NCBI GenBank assembly: GCA_949358305.1
Contig: OX442315.1
Coordinates: forward strand, 19,494,427 to 19,558,426
Reading direction: 5' to 3'
DNA: 64,000 nt
Source of the DNA: Strigamia acuminata
Lineage: Eukaryota; Arthropoda; Chilopoda; Geophilomorpha; Linotaeniidae
The notes below the pieces were generated by a model, which saw nothing but the letters and a program-made list of their open reading frames with translations, had not been told where the DNA came from and ran no database searches. Positions 36,885 to 57,100 of this stretch are shown here, piece after piece (the first letter of the stretch is position 1; each line of letters opens with the position of its first letter). The translations under genes and the position numbers were made by a program.

Positions 36885-39421
36885 CTATAAAGATAAGAGC
36901 ATATATAGGGGGATAAAAGTCTGCAATTGCAGTAAAGGTTTTTTTTTTTTGTTTTTTTTTTATATATATATTTTTTTTTAGTTTTTTTAGTGACCACATG
37001 ACTGCTTGACGTACATCGCAGTGAAAATTCGAGCAATGTGCAAAGCAAATATCGGAGTGTTATTAAACATTCTTGTGTAAGCCATTATTAGAAGATGATG
37101 ATATTCTAATACTGAAACAATTTTTTTTCTACAAGACCAATCAGTTACCACCACTGAGAAAAGTATAAAGTTACTCGCAATATGAGTACGGTATTAAGAA
37201 TTATGAACTGGGCAGGACCATGAACATATAACAAGCGTGTATCTCTATAATTGAGTATAAAAGCCAGCAAATACAATTTACTTTGTCTCAATTTGTTTGT
37301 TAATAATAATAATATACGAATAATAATATACGAAATACTATTTATATGTATGTATACGGTATATACATTTACAAGGACATAGAAAAATTAACTTCTCAAA
37401 TTTCTTAACCCCACTGAGCACATCTGATTATTGCTTTTTTTTTATTATTCAATAAAGTTCAAATTAATTAGTTATTGCAGACGACCAGATAATTTTATTT
37501 TGACAATTTCTTTCTGTTATTCAAAAATTATAACAATTCAAGTAAGAAACAAAAAAATAATGAGGAGAAAAGAAATGGAAGTTATAGGAATGATGGTGTG
37601 TACTTTGCAACTATTCCATCGAGGAACATTTTTCTTTTGATTAATTATTCTAACTTTGTCTCGGTGTCCTAAATTCCTTTTCATCTTTATTTTTAAGCTT
37701 GTACATAGAAAATTAATTGTTCATCATTAATTATTAAAATCATTAATTTAATTTTTTCCTTTCTTTCAAAATTAAAGCTTAGTCGTAATGGAAGCATGAT
37801 CAAACATTGATTGCTGCCATTACCGTAAGACTTTATTAGTTTCATTAAGAGTAGGTTTTTCATCGCCAAACTAATGTAACAATTATTTTCCCATTCGAAA
37901 AGTGTGTTTTTGTTTACAACTACGTTAATTTTTATTCTTAAAAAAATTAAACCTTTTACTCAGTGCAATGATGAGCAAATGTGTTTTCAGTACTCACAAG
38001 CAAAGGGTCTATTTTAACACGTAACGATTTCAAACTACTGTAGAGCATTTCAATAAACTGTAAGAAAATATTTAGTTTCTGAGCACATACATTTTTGTGT
38101 TAATAAAAATAAAAAATAAAAAACTTTTTTTTCTCTTCTTTTTTTTTTAAATATATAATATGCCAATTGCATGCAAGAAAAACTATTCGGTCAATCAAAT
38201 CTGCCATTATTTTGTTTTTAAAAAATAATATGTAATATGCATAGACAAATTTCGTCATTAGTTTTTATTTGTAATACTAAATTTGAAAAATTAACGGTTT
38301 AAAACGAGAAATAAAACGTATTAATAATCCTATACCATCATCTGCCTCATGATCGTGTCACTGAGGTAGGTTACATGGTCCTGACCAGAGGATTAGGAGA
38401 AAAAAATTACTTCTACAGTATGAATAATATCCACGCACGCCACACCAGTGTTACAGAAGATATCAAATACAAATTTGAGCTAAAAGGATAACCATTGACG
38501 TAGTTATGTGTTATATGAACAACAAAAAAAAATCTAAAAAAAAAGTATCTAGTTTTTTTTTTTATAACTACATAAAATGACATCACAAGAGTTTATATAT
38601 TATTTTGTTATTTTTTTTTCCTTCTTTCTTTTTAATAGTCAGATCGACTGATTAGAAAAAAGTTTAACCAAAACTCTTGTAGTGATATGTGTCAAAAAAC
38701 CTGTACAGAGTGAACACACGTTTACAAATCGGTTGCAAACAACATTCTGGAATAAAACGAAATAAACTATAAGAGGAAATAAAATAAAAAATAAAATAAA
38801 AAAAAACTTTAACAAAAATAATAAAGATAAAAAAATCTCAATAATTATTTTTTTCTTCTTCTTATAAATGAGCCTTGTACAAATTGCAAATAACTACATC
38901 ATTATTATTATTATACTTAATATTAATACTAGGAAATATTTATCATTTAAAAAAAAAATTAACATTTTTTTCACTTGATTTTTTTTCCTTTCGTCAAATC
39001 TAATTTTAAAAATAACTACTTCCAAAAAAATTAATTGTTTTTACATTCCATAATTGTCTACATAATTAATTTAAATACAATAGTAAACCTTGTACCAAAA
39101 CATTCAGTGCTATTTTACAAATCGCCTTGTCAGAACCATTATTCGTTTCAATATTCTAAACACCTTAAGGATTTAATTTTGTACAACTAATATTATCATT
39201 TTGTAATTAATATAAAAACAAAACAAAAAAATTATAATAATAATAATAATAAAAAAAAAGAAAAAAATTAAGAAAAAAAATTTAAAAAAATGATAATCTT
39301 AATCCACAAGACTCGCACCACGCGTTTATAATCAGAAGAGAGTGGCGCAAACGAGCGAGCCCTTTCTATCCTATCCATTTCTTTCTTTCTATAACTTCAA
39401 GTGGTTGAATCGTTATTTTCT
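36885..39421. other. AT-rich intron / 3' UTR DNA with one structured patch
   Basis: This is mostly low-complexity AT-rich DNA. At 38325-38400 lies a GC-richer patch with an acceptor (CCTCTGGTCAG) on the minus strand; in phase 2 it adds only Arg-Thr-Met before a stop, while in phase 0 it is open for 16 codons. The 120 bases below 39421 are also less AT-rich and are probably the 3' UTR of the long isoform. Confidence 0.4.
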
Positions 39422-45881
<6,460 letters not shown>

Positions 45882-46756
45882 GGCCAGGAACCACAAGATT
45901 TGACGCTATGGGCTTGTGGGCAGACAGGCAGATGGGCGAATCGTGGGGGTAAGTTGGAGGAACGCAAAAACGCAACGCAGAAGTGACCGAAAAATCACAG
46001 GAGTTGAGCTAGGATTGGAATATAAAGAAATAAAATAAAAAATGATGTCAACAAAACGGAAAAACAAAGTAAATAATTGAGGAGGGAGAATGGTGAGCAA
46101 GACACAAAAAGATCCGTGAGAGACATGTAAAAATTTGGTAGTAATAAACATTGGATGTTTGGATCAGATAAATAGGGATTGAGACAAAAAATGGTGGTTG
46201 CTCGGTTTTTGGGAAAACACTTGCTCACTCGGTGTGTCAGGAGGATGGATCTGGGACTTAAAGCCATGTAATCTCCAAGCACTCAGGCTAGGTGGCCCAA
46301 ACAAAGTGGAGAAGAAAGGCACCTTATCTGCCCTAGCAGAATGAAATGGCCAATAACAAAAAATAAATAAACATTTTTTGCATCTCGCGAACGAGTTACG
46401 ACCGCCTAAGTTATTAAATCACTTTTCATTTCCAATCTTCATCCATTAAAAATCTATCAGCAGATTCCTTACAAGTCCTCATCCAACCAGGTTTTCAACT
46501 CGCAGCCACCTGGACAACCCATTAAAACCACACAAATGGTACAACAGGTAATTAATAATTGCAACGACTATTTTTCATCTGATCCAATTCTTTTTTAAAT
46601 ATATAATAACATATATATTTAAAAAAAATCAAAACAAAAACAACAAAATAAACACTAATTTAAATAAATAATGGTTAGCTGAATGAGTCATATTCACTTA
46701 CATCGATCAACACGTAAGAAAAACAAGAGTAACGATAAGCCCCTGTCGGTACTTAC

Positions 46757-47010
46757 TTATAGCACTCAGATCAACCCCAGCGAACCGCCAGCGCCCGGTG
46801 CAGAGGCGCGAGCGCCAAATGCGCGATGCGTGCGGCTAGCCTCGTATTGGCGACTAGCGACACCGTTTTACTCCAAACTGAAATTTGCTCGCAAGGACTA
46901 TAATAGTTGTCTTCATTTGGCAACAAGGGGCGCTTGGCGGACGCCCTTTTTCTCACTTTGCCAACTAGTCTCCTACTTGTCACCACTTCACCCCAAAACA
47001 CCACATTTAC
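46757..47010 (-). promoter_or_regulatory. Possible alternative promoter and 5' UTR exon of the KH gene
   Basis: A CpG-rich island (GCGCGAGCGCCAAATGCGCG type sequence) lies in otherwise AT-rich DNA and is followed, reading leftward on the minus strand, by a consensus donor ATAA/GTAAGT (donor at 46756-46751). This is the arrangement of a first exon driven by its own promoter, about 0.9 kb upstream of the start-codon exon. The right boundary is approximate. Confidence 0.4.
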
Positions 47011-50007
47011 TGATGAAAGAAATGGTAATTGTCAAGTCTTTTATCGCTACATGTTGGCTTTTATAACGCCACTATAGAAAAAAATAGCAAACAACCGTTC
47101 TATTCCTCACTACTTTTACATCAAACCACACTTCCCCCTCCCTCCTCAAAAAACAAAAACACAAACATTCCTCTGAAACTAGCCTAGAAAGGAAGAAAAA
47201 GCAATTCGCTCTTTGTTTTTATTTGCACGATCATATCTGCACCTGTTAATATGGCACAATTGCGATATTCGCTGCAGTTGCTCAACTATAAACTACTTTG
47301 GCCTTCAATGATTGCAGCTTTTAAATCGCATCGTAATACATTTTTGTCTTTTTACAACACAATTCTCGTGAATCCTTATCAAATTGTTATCTATTTTCCA
47401 AACGACAATCAATCGGTAGTCGGTAGGTAACCCTAATACTGATTCACTTATTATTAAATAGTATTAAATAGTTTACTAGCCGAATTAAGTCATTTCTCAC
47501 ATTTATAAACGCCTGGCTTTGGGCCAGTTTAGTTATAGTTGTTTTCCTACCGATTTCCTTTCCACAAGTGAAAATGTCCACACGTTTAAACGCATGTAAA
47601 TTACCCGCACCAGCAAGGAATTAATTACATCTGAAACACATTTCTCTCTCTCTCTCAAACGAAATATATTAGCAAAAAATCTATTGATCTACTCCTAACT
47701 TGACACCACGAGCTTAAAAACGAATTTCTAGTTTCCCTTTCCCGCCTAATCAAGGACAGACATTGAGGAATGACATTTCTTTTACTAAGGAATAAATTCT
47801 TTATTCTCTGAAACAAAATACTAGACCAGGATTGATGCGGCTTACAAAGAGCCTGGGCAGCACAATGGAAATGTAAGCAGGCCCTGAATTTGAGCCCAAA
47901 TTTAGCCTAAATTGCAAACTATGCTCCCGGTATCACTAAAATATAATGAAGACTGACAAGCAATGAAATTACATTGAAAACTTTAAGCAAAAAAAAAAAA
48001 AAAAAAAAATGAAAAAAGTGGGGCCACACTTGAGTTTCTCGAAAGAATGTTCTATATTTAATTCATGGAAATTTTCATTATTCCTAATTAAATTAAAGTA
48101 CATATGCAAACAGATTGATTGCGAAATAACTACCGCACTTCAACCCGTCTCAAATAACAAAAAATATTTATGAAAAACTAAACCAATAAAGATAACAGCT
48201 CAGTGATTGATACTTAACAGTAACAAAAGTGCGATAAATCAACTCAAAATCCTGTAAATATGATAGCAGGAAGAACCCAAACGACACTTAACATCCGAAA
48301 TCAATGGCCAGATTTGAAATGACGTTTCTCCTATTAATTCACCCGGCTTACGAATAAGACAAACATCTTAATCTATCCTTAATATTATATTTAAAATCGT
48401 AATCTCACAGGACACGAACCTTCAGCAGGGCCACCTATCGAATTTCCTGTTTACACAATTTCCTGAGACGCAGCTAAATTAATCTTATAACCGCATTTTT
48501 AAACGAATTAAACCAGATAAAAAATGAATATAAATAAAATCTCAAAAAAACAATTTTTCTCTCTTTTTTACAATTTAAATTGTGGGAAAATAACAAATTG
48601 TAGAAAACACAAACAAATACCAGTTTATACTCACATTGATGTATCAATCCTATGGCAACACCTCTTGCAAAACGCCTACTTGTTATATCCTGAAATAAAA
48701 TGCAGATTCAAATAAGACAAGTTTAATTTATATGTGGACTTCAATTTTTTAAAAAAATTAATAAATTGTCACAAATTACTACGTACAAAGAAATAAAAGA
48801 AAAAAAATCATTTTTTAAAAAAAATAAAACCGGTTTCCCTCTACTGTTTGACAACCTTCAATTTTGCTCAAATTCTAACATGATACTTTCTTTTGTAAAT
48901 TTTTATCTTCAAAAAACACAAAAAAATAAATTTAAATTTTAAAATCTAAAATTGAAAAATAAAAATTCCCTTATCGATGCTCATTTTGCATCAATTATTC
49001 ATTCCCTTCCAAGCTCTATTTCCATAGCAATTTTTTAAACTTTAAAAAATTTAAAGCGAAAGGTGTTGATCTACAGCAGCTATTGATAAAAACAAACTGC
49101 AAGGCTAAAATTAACTTCGCAAATGAAACCCAACACAAAACAAAGCGAAAAAACGAAAAAACAAAGGGTTTTGATACAATATTGACTCTGGCTAAAAGCT
49201 AAGAATAGTTTTTTGGTGCCCCGTTCAGTTCAACAGCATTCCGTCACAAATCATGTGCTTTGTGCTATTCTGGTAGCGAAGTGCGACAGTCACTACCCTA
49301 GCAGAATAAAAAAGAATACAGCTATTGTCAACTCGAACTGGTTTGAACAATCATTAAATAATAAAATATTACTAAGCAACGACAACTTGAATTTTTTATC
49401 GATTTTTTTCTTTTTTACCCCCGGTTGAAGTTGCAGAGCAAATACACACAACATTTATTCGGCCGTCGTAGATTAGATATTTTTAAGTGAAAAAAAAACA
49501 TATATATATATATTCATAAATCACAACTTGTTCACATTTTCATTTCTCCCACCACCAAAACTCATTTCCAAGAATGATAATGCGAATTAATTGAACCGCA
49601 AACACTTTTTACCACTGGGGTTTTTCAAAAAAGAAAAAGCTGTAAAAAAAAATAAAAAAAATACTGAAAACTAGTCAGTTTTTTTGTCCCTCCCACTTCC
49701 ATTGAAACTATATATTTGAAGGTCAAGTTGAATATTCAACACGTTTTACCGTGTGCTGTTTTTTCCCTCCCGACATAACTTAAAACATTTAATAGGCTTT
49801 AATATTTTTCTATGCACTTTTTTCACCTTAACCTCACATGCAAACGAGTTATTCGATTAAAAATAAAAGAAAATAACGAGTTTGAATTGAATTAAAACTT
49901 GATTCGACTCAATTGTAACCAATGTGTATTACATAAGTTGATGTACACAATTCACAGTATTAGTATCACAAAACGCGTACCATACACGGTAATAGGCAAA
50001 GCACAAG

Positions 50008-50042
50008 ATATATATATATATATATATATGTATGTATATATA
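50008..50042. repeat. (TA)n dinucleotide repeat
   Basis: A TA run continues into TATG units, in the first intron of the KH gene. Confidence 0.85.
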
Positions 50043-50558
50043 AAAACTAGAGTTACAAACAAAACAACAACAAGACATAAACGAAAGCAATAAGCAAACT
50101 TAGGATTAGGTAAATAAACAAGATAGTTTGAGTGTTACGAGGCTAAAATGCACACAGATTATACCGGTGATTGGCTCCATTATGCTCTACTAGTAGAAAA
50201 AACTCTACATGATTTCGCACTGCTGCCATCTGAGCTGGGCGCTATGCAAAGCATTCATTTTTACGCCGGGTCGCACCACCGAATGTCGACTAAGTATTTT
50301 TAATTGTCTTGCAAGTGGGCACCGTTTAGTCCTGCTAGTGCGAAAAATTAAGGTGAACCCTCCAATCAATGCCCAACAAAGATAATGGAGGGGGGAAAAC
50401 GGAATGAGAGGCGGCTAACGCCACGCTAGCAAACGGTTACGGCACGGGCAAAACGGAATGCGAAACAAGAAAAATCCGCCACTGAGAAACCACGGACGAT
50501 GACGGCACACATAAGCGGAAAAGCGAGCCACTGCCGCTCCACACACACAGCGCAGGCA

Positions 50559-50594
50559 ACAGCCACAGCCACAGCCACAGCCACAGCGACAGCC
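50559..50594. repeat. (ACAGCC)6 hexanucleotide repeat
   Basis: Six tandem ACAGCC units occur, the fifth with one substitution, inside a GC-rich block next to the KH-gene promoter. On the minus strand it reads as GGCTGT units and could be translated as an Ala-Val run, but no gene context supports that. Confidence 0.85.
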
Positions 50595-50734
50595 AGGTAC
50601 CAAACACACAATGGACGCAAAGGCAAAAGCACAGGCTGGGTCAGTCGAGAGAATAGGCCTACGGTGACGAACTCAATGGGTCGTGTAGCTCCACGTGAAA
50701 CGCATACAGTGCAAGGAAATGTAGGTGGACGTAC

Positions 50735-51121
50735 CTTGGTTTGTTGAAGGAAGGGCTGGATTGGGTTTGGCGGGACCAGGGTTGGTTCTTGGGATCTTTC
50801 GGGACAAGATGCAGGGATTGAACAGGGTAGGAGTTGCTGTTCGTGCAGAAGAAATCGAGGCTGTTGAAGGACTCATCACTTACGTCAAAGTACTGCGCGT
50901 GCTAGTATAGTTCGTTTGAAAAGCGCCCTCTATTTAACATTTTTTTCGCTTATTTTTTTCGCTTTTTTTACTCCGACACATCTTTATCTTTAATTAGCAA
51001 TATTGCTTCGATTGTTTACAGCCTCGTGCGGGGAGAACGGAGATGGCTCTTAGAAAAATTTGGCGCTACTTTATGTGGCGTAGGTGCACGCTAAGACCAC
51101 GTGGCATGATCCGGTGTCAAA
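50735..51121. promoter_or_regulatory. Divergent GC-rich promoter: KH gene (-) and MOCOS (+)
   Basis: On the minus strand two donors, AAG/GTACGT at 50734 and GAC/GTAAGT near 50883, suggest alternative ends of the first non-coding exon of the KH gene. On the plus strand, DNA up to 51121 must hold the MOCOS start site; it contains a CACGTG E-box near 51092 and an upstream ORF starting at 51042 that overlaps the MOCOS start codon in another frame. Transcription starts cannot be placed exactly. Confidence 0.5.
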
Positions 51122-54100
51122 ATGGCCGCCACTCCTGACGTTGCTAGCGGGATGAAGGCATCGACCAGTTTCCCGCAACAGCTGGGCGACACGTGTGATT
51201 ACGCTGGGAAAATGGCACCGGAGCTTCAAAAAGAATTTGTTAGATTAAAAGGTAACATATTTACGATTATCATGGGGCGTGTTTAGACGCTAAATAGGCG
51301 AAAATAACGATAAATAAAACGCACTTCGTAGGCGCTTGCACTACACTGTTTATGTAACATTCGTTTAAAAAAGCAAAGCAAAGCAGAAATGCACAATACA
51401 AAAAAAAATAAACTTTAATCCCAAAATCCCAGCAAAGATAAGATGCAAACAATTTAATCTTCGTTCCTCTTTTTGCAAAGATTGTAAAGAAAATAGATGC
51501 GTTCAATCTTAAATGGATTTCTTTGATTTCTTTTATTTTCTTGATTTCGGCAGACCGAAAGTTTCGATTTTTACATCACAAAATCGAAATCAGATTTCAC
51601 AAAATCGGATTTCTAAAAATCCACATGCAGGGTCGCTTTTCCTGACATTTCGCCCGCATTTGAGCTCTCGAATGCGGCTGGCCATTTGAAATTACAAACA
51701 GGAAGCCATCCAACGGTTCTAATTGCGCATGTGCAACTGTTGGATTTTGGCAAATTCCGATTTCTTTGATTTCTGAAAATCAAGAAAATCACGATTTCGG
51801 AAATGCATTTAAGATTGAACGCACCTAATGATTTAAATAGCTCGAACTTTAGGATGCAGTGCAGCGAAGCCTTTTGTTTATAATCTAAGCGCGTGTCCCA
51901 CAGCGGTTGTTTTTAGATTATTGTCATTTAAGCTGAAGTGGATAAATAGTTTATCGAGCCTTAATTAGTCTTCCGTAAATTTAACGCGACACAGCTTTAC
52001 GAGGCATGGAGCATTATAATTTGCAGCGACTTAAAAGATGATGTAATTTCTCAATTAGTCAACAATTATTTTCGTTCCATCATGCGAATAAAGATAAACA
52101 TAGTTTTCGCTAAATTCAAATGGAAATGGACGAGCGAATACACGCTGCACGTACGAACAAACAGTGGATTCTAATAACGCGTTAAGATAGACACGAGATT
52201 GGAATATTTATAGATGTGTCAGACCAGTCGAGGGTATTGAACTGTGTTATTGAAATGATATCTTGCTTGATTTAATAATGAGGTCGATTCTTGTCGTTGG
52301 AATTGCCAAGTAAATCAATAAAGAAACGAACCAATTGCTGAACTCAAGGTCAGCTCAGCCATAACATAAACTTTATACCGATGCATGCTTTATGATCACT
52401 TTGACAGGAGCCTAGTTAACTAGCAAGTCTAAATTTAGGCTTGGCGTCTTGACGGTTGTGGAAAGAAATTCGTCACCTCGTTGGCAATTCTCTTAGAACA
52501 AACACGCCGTCCAACATTCTTCGACGTGTTACGCACAAACCAACAATCCTGACCAGCGGCTCCGTTTTAATAATCCAAATTAAAATCTTAACCTTCTTTT
52601 ACATTGTTATTATTATTATTATTTTTTTTTTTTAATTATTTATTAATTTTTAAGTTCAGGTGAAAAGTGTTAATTTGTCATAATTTGGAGTTGGCAACTG
52701 TCTGTTAAATTAGTTTGCGTATTGTAGAGGTGGAGAGAGACGCGGGGAGTGAGCATCTCATTAGATTTTAATAGTTTTTGTTGTGCAGTGTGACATAAAT
52801 GTATACAACACGAATGAGTTTATTTAATTGCTAAGCTTGTTGCTGATTTTTGTGAACGTACTAGAATAGTAATGTTTGTAATGGAATAAAATGTCGTGTG
52901 ATTTGGTGGGAATCGGTGGATATAAATATTTGATAGAGAAATGGAGGCGGAAATTGCATTTATTTCTATTGTTGGTGCCCATCAACTTTAAAGCAAAAAG
53001 GAATTAAATTGAGAATATTAAATCCCGGGGCTTTTAACCAGCTGAAATGGCGGATTTAATTTTTGCAAAGAGGTAAGAAGAAGAAGAAAGAGCGGAAGAA
53101 GCAAGCTGGGTTACATTTCAAAAACTTTTCTTTTAGACATGTATCCCTTAGTTAAAGCGTTGTAAAAGCTTTCCAACGTCTTTATACAGATCAAAGTTTT
53201 CTTGAGCAATGCATTCAGCATGTAAAGAATCTTCATTTTAGTCTGAAAAGAGGTTATTGGATGGAAAGCTGGCTAGCCTCAATGTTAAAAGCATATCGAT
53301 CGAAGCATCTGCATTGTATTGAATACCTGCTGTGGTCTTGCTGACAATCTTCATCAATGAAGATATCCATTTAAAGGGGAGAAACAGGAATCACTGACGA
53401 TCGGTTTGCCTCTTGCGAATTGCAATGCGCATGCTCACAGCCACCAACGTTGGAGTGGAGGTTTGCAGCTGCCATGCGATTCCTCAGATTCGATTATGGA
53501 TGCCGTCTTTTCAAAACTGAATATGACAGGCACTTTATCATCATCATGAAGGATTCCGAGGAACCAGACACAAGATGGCAAAAAAGAAACGACTTTTAAG
53601 AGAGGACACAATTTCCGTGGACATGTTTTCGTCAAATCAAATGCGATTAAAAATGTATTTATTTATTTATTTATTTATTTGTAAATTCCAATGTATTTAA
53701 TTCCTGTACTTCATGAATTGGCTAATTTATTAAAGAATGATTAATGGGTGGTAATAAATCAATAATTGAAGATCTTGTTAAATATTAACGAATCATGTGG
53801 AAAAGTTAAAAGTTTTCTACACAAGAGACAAATTGATCAAATTATTCGGTTTTTGGAAAGCAAATCTGAAATTTACTTTTTCAAACTAAATATTTAAATT
53901 ATTTTATACAAATACTTGTATAATGGAACGAGGATTTCAAAAATAAAGGGATTAATCCGATTGTTGGGTAATTCGATTAGTCCTTCGTAAAGTGAAAAAA
54001 CAAATTCACAGTAATGGCATTATTGGTGGGAAACTGCAGTGGTGTGGTGACCCTTTTAAAGTGTGATTATCAGATAACAAAAATGTTTGGTTTATCTTTT

Positions 54101-57100
54101 ACTGAAATGTAGTATTTCAATAAAATGTAAATACGATGGGAATGGTTTACTTGATAAGGTCTGATCAGATTAAGCAGCAATTATAAATTGTTCTGATATT
54201 TACTCATTAGTCCATTAAATGACACAACTTGGATTCCTTACAATTTAGTTTGGTTTGATGTTCAGTTGTATGTTTCAATGTTCGGGTTTTATTGGAATAA
54301 AGACAGCAATCTGGATAGAATAACTGGATTAGGAATTCTTCTAAAGATTTTTGCGAAAAATTCCAAATAATACTATATATTTTTTTTCAATACCGGGTAT
54401 TTAAAATTGAATTAAGTTGTTTGCTTTATATAACCACACGAAATAAATAATGGTGACAGACTGACATTTAGTGATTTGCTCATTTAAATAAATGTTCGTC
54501 TTTTTCAACACGGTTTGTTTACTGTGATTTATGTTTTTGTTTTGTTTTTATTTTCTGCGTTTTTTGTTGCTTGATTTTTCAACATTTCAAAACAGCCAAG
54601 AATATTCAAATCATTTTTTCTACTTGTCTTGAATGGGAATCAAAATGCTTATAGAGTGTGCATTTTTTAAAATAAAAAAATAAAAAAAACATATTTCATC
54701 TATCTCTATCTTTATCTCAATAAATCACACAGACATGCGTAGAAAAAAAAGATCCCATAATCAAAGTAAATGCAGAAAAACGAATTGGGATTTAAAAAGA
54801 GCAAAAGAAGTTTAATTAAGATTCATTACCAAAACTTTTTTTTATTATCCGGTTTCAATTCATAAGGCCATGCTTATTAAGTTAATGATTTGTTTTGAAC
54901 AGTATGCGGATTTTATTAGCAACACATGCCATTGAAATTGTAATTCATTTTGTCACTGATTGCACTTTGATCAATGGTGTAATGCCGTATGATACGAGCT
55001 GGGTGTTGGTGTAATTGACCACAAATACAATGTCATCAATCTTTCGCCACTTTTTTGTATTTCCTTGCCTCTTAACTTGACAAACATTATTCATTATTCA
55101 TTTGATTACACGTTTTTCGTTTCCAACTTAATATTTCAAAGTCGTCAAAAAAAATTTTTTTATTGCAACAAATCGATGCTTGTTTTATGTATGACTTTTA
55201 TTGGGAACACGAATCGCATTCTATTGTTACTTCGCTCGGTCAAGTGGACGCGCAACTTAATGAAGATGGGCATTGAATTGCAAAATCTTTTGAATGTTAT
55301 TATCAACACGAGCGTGTCTGTTTTCTGTCTTCTATAATGTTTTTCTCGTGCATGGACGACTTCGCCTTACACAAACGTCTTTGTGTCTGACTGTGAATCA
55401 TTTTATCAAAGTCGAAAGAGCGGAGGTGTTTGCAAGTGGAAGTTGCTTTGTGAAGAAGCGAAGTTGGGTTCCGTCTAAATTGAATTTGCATTATCCTCGT
55501 GGCAGATTGAGCATTTGTCAAGCCTTCGTTTTCTCTCCGGGTGGTTCTGATTGCAAGGTTCACGACGAGAAAAGGCATCGGTCCATCAACGTCGGCCCAA
55601 TGCTCTGCCAAGCTGTGGTATAACCAAGGGAATGAATAGCAGGAGGAAAGATGGCATTCCTATCAGTAATGGGCAACTGTCTGATTGCTATTGATTAGGA
55701 GCTAGAACTAAGTCAAGAGGATTGAACACGCGATAATTAAGTTGCCTACATTCTTGGCACCACGCGTGGGCGGCGCCATTTAACTCCCGAGGAAAGATAT
55801 TAATCTGAGACGAGTCAATTGCACAAATGCACTTCCTTTCTTGATAATGCGCGCTAATTATGGCCTAGGACGAGCGAAAATTAGCAATATAAGGAATATA
55901 AAATGAGCTGTAAGCTGTATCTTTACAATGACAACTAATTGCCTCTGCTTGGCACGTTTGGTATTTTTTTTTTTTTTTTTAATTTTAATTTATTAGTTGA
56001 AACTATTTTTATTTTTATTTTTAACCTTGGAAGACGCAGCGTGAACTTGAGTCGGGTTTTCATTGTGTTGAATTGATTGAATTGAAAATAGAATAAACAA
56101 TTTTTTTTTTTTAAAGAAGGAGGTGCAGGTCGAGATTTGATTTTAGCTTCTTTTTTCCGTGTTATTGCCACAGTAGTGCCGTATGAAAACGAGGCTTAGC
56201 TTCTAATGGATTTCCATTGTGGCTCTATATCGGGGCTTGGGGATCAAAAAAACATTACAAGAATTTTGAGAAATGTCTTTAACGCTGCCCCTGAGCTTTG
56301 ATGCTGAGCGGTTGTTGCCAAAAAATGAAATAATTCTCGAGAGAACACAATGGACGATAATTTTTTACTTAAAAATTATTTTTTTTGAGCAAATGGTTGG
56401 AAATATTGGAACAACAAACAACAAATGCACATCATTAGTGGAATAAAATAATTATTATTGATGAGATATTGATTGAAATGATTTTTTTTAAAAAAAATAA
56501 AATAATTACTGGAAGCTAATTTTAGCTTTGCTATTGATTTTAATGGAAAATCCTTTGTTTACAAGAATGCTTGAGTTATGCTAGACTCAAGGGAGATGTA
56601 AATTTATGAAATATAAACCTTTTTGAATAGGAAATTTTTAGTCTTTAAAATTCCGATGGATGAATTGGCTTTTCGAAGCTGAGAGGAAAGTTTTGCAATT
56701 TGGTGATAAGAAGTGGGAAAGGTAGACTGCTTTTAGAGTAAAGGCATTGCTGCTTGGTGAAATAGGGGTCAGTGGCCTCTTTGCTTTTGTCTTCTATAAA
56801 CTTAATGGAACTCTTGCGAGGTGTGCACTGCGGGATGAGCGTTTTGGCTGAAGCATGAGATGAACTCTTGCCAGTTGTGCGATCTTTCCCACTCAGTCGC
56901 AGACAAGACCCACCAACATTGAGTATGAGCATGCTATTCCTGCTTCCATAGCATCTATCAACATCTCTTGCCGCCCTCGAGTTGGCAGGTCAGTAAGAGG
57001 TGAAGAGCCTCGCGCGAACCAGCAGTTACCGACTTGTCTCTTGAGGCTGAGTGAAAAGAACATCGACTAAACCATCTGCGGACAATAGACACTGCATCGT

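Larger units (their letters stand above)
45882..50734. other. 5' introns of the KH gene
   Basis: This is AT-rich DNA apart from a GC-rich patch at 46780-47000, annotated separately as a possible first exon. An acceptor for the start-codon exon probably lies near 45905-45915 (CCCACAAG or CCCATAG on the minus strand). Poly(A) runs 47989-48009. I recognise no coding exon or RNA gene. Confidence 0.45.

Noticed and set aside
50415-50632. Ala/Val/Cys repeat frames near the KH promoter
   Set aside because: They are produced by the ACAGCC hexanucleotide repeat; there are no flanking coding features.
55294-55623. 109-codon plus-strand frame and 102-codon antisense frame in MOCOS intron 1
   Set aside because: Both strands are open over the same interval, there is no recognisable domain, and no splice context with MOCOS; probably chance.
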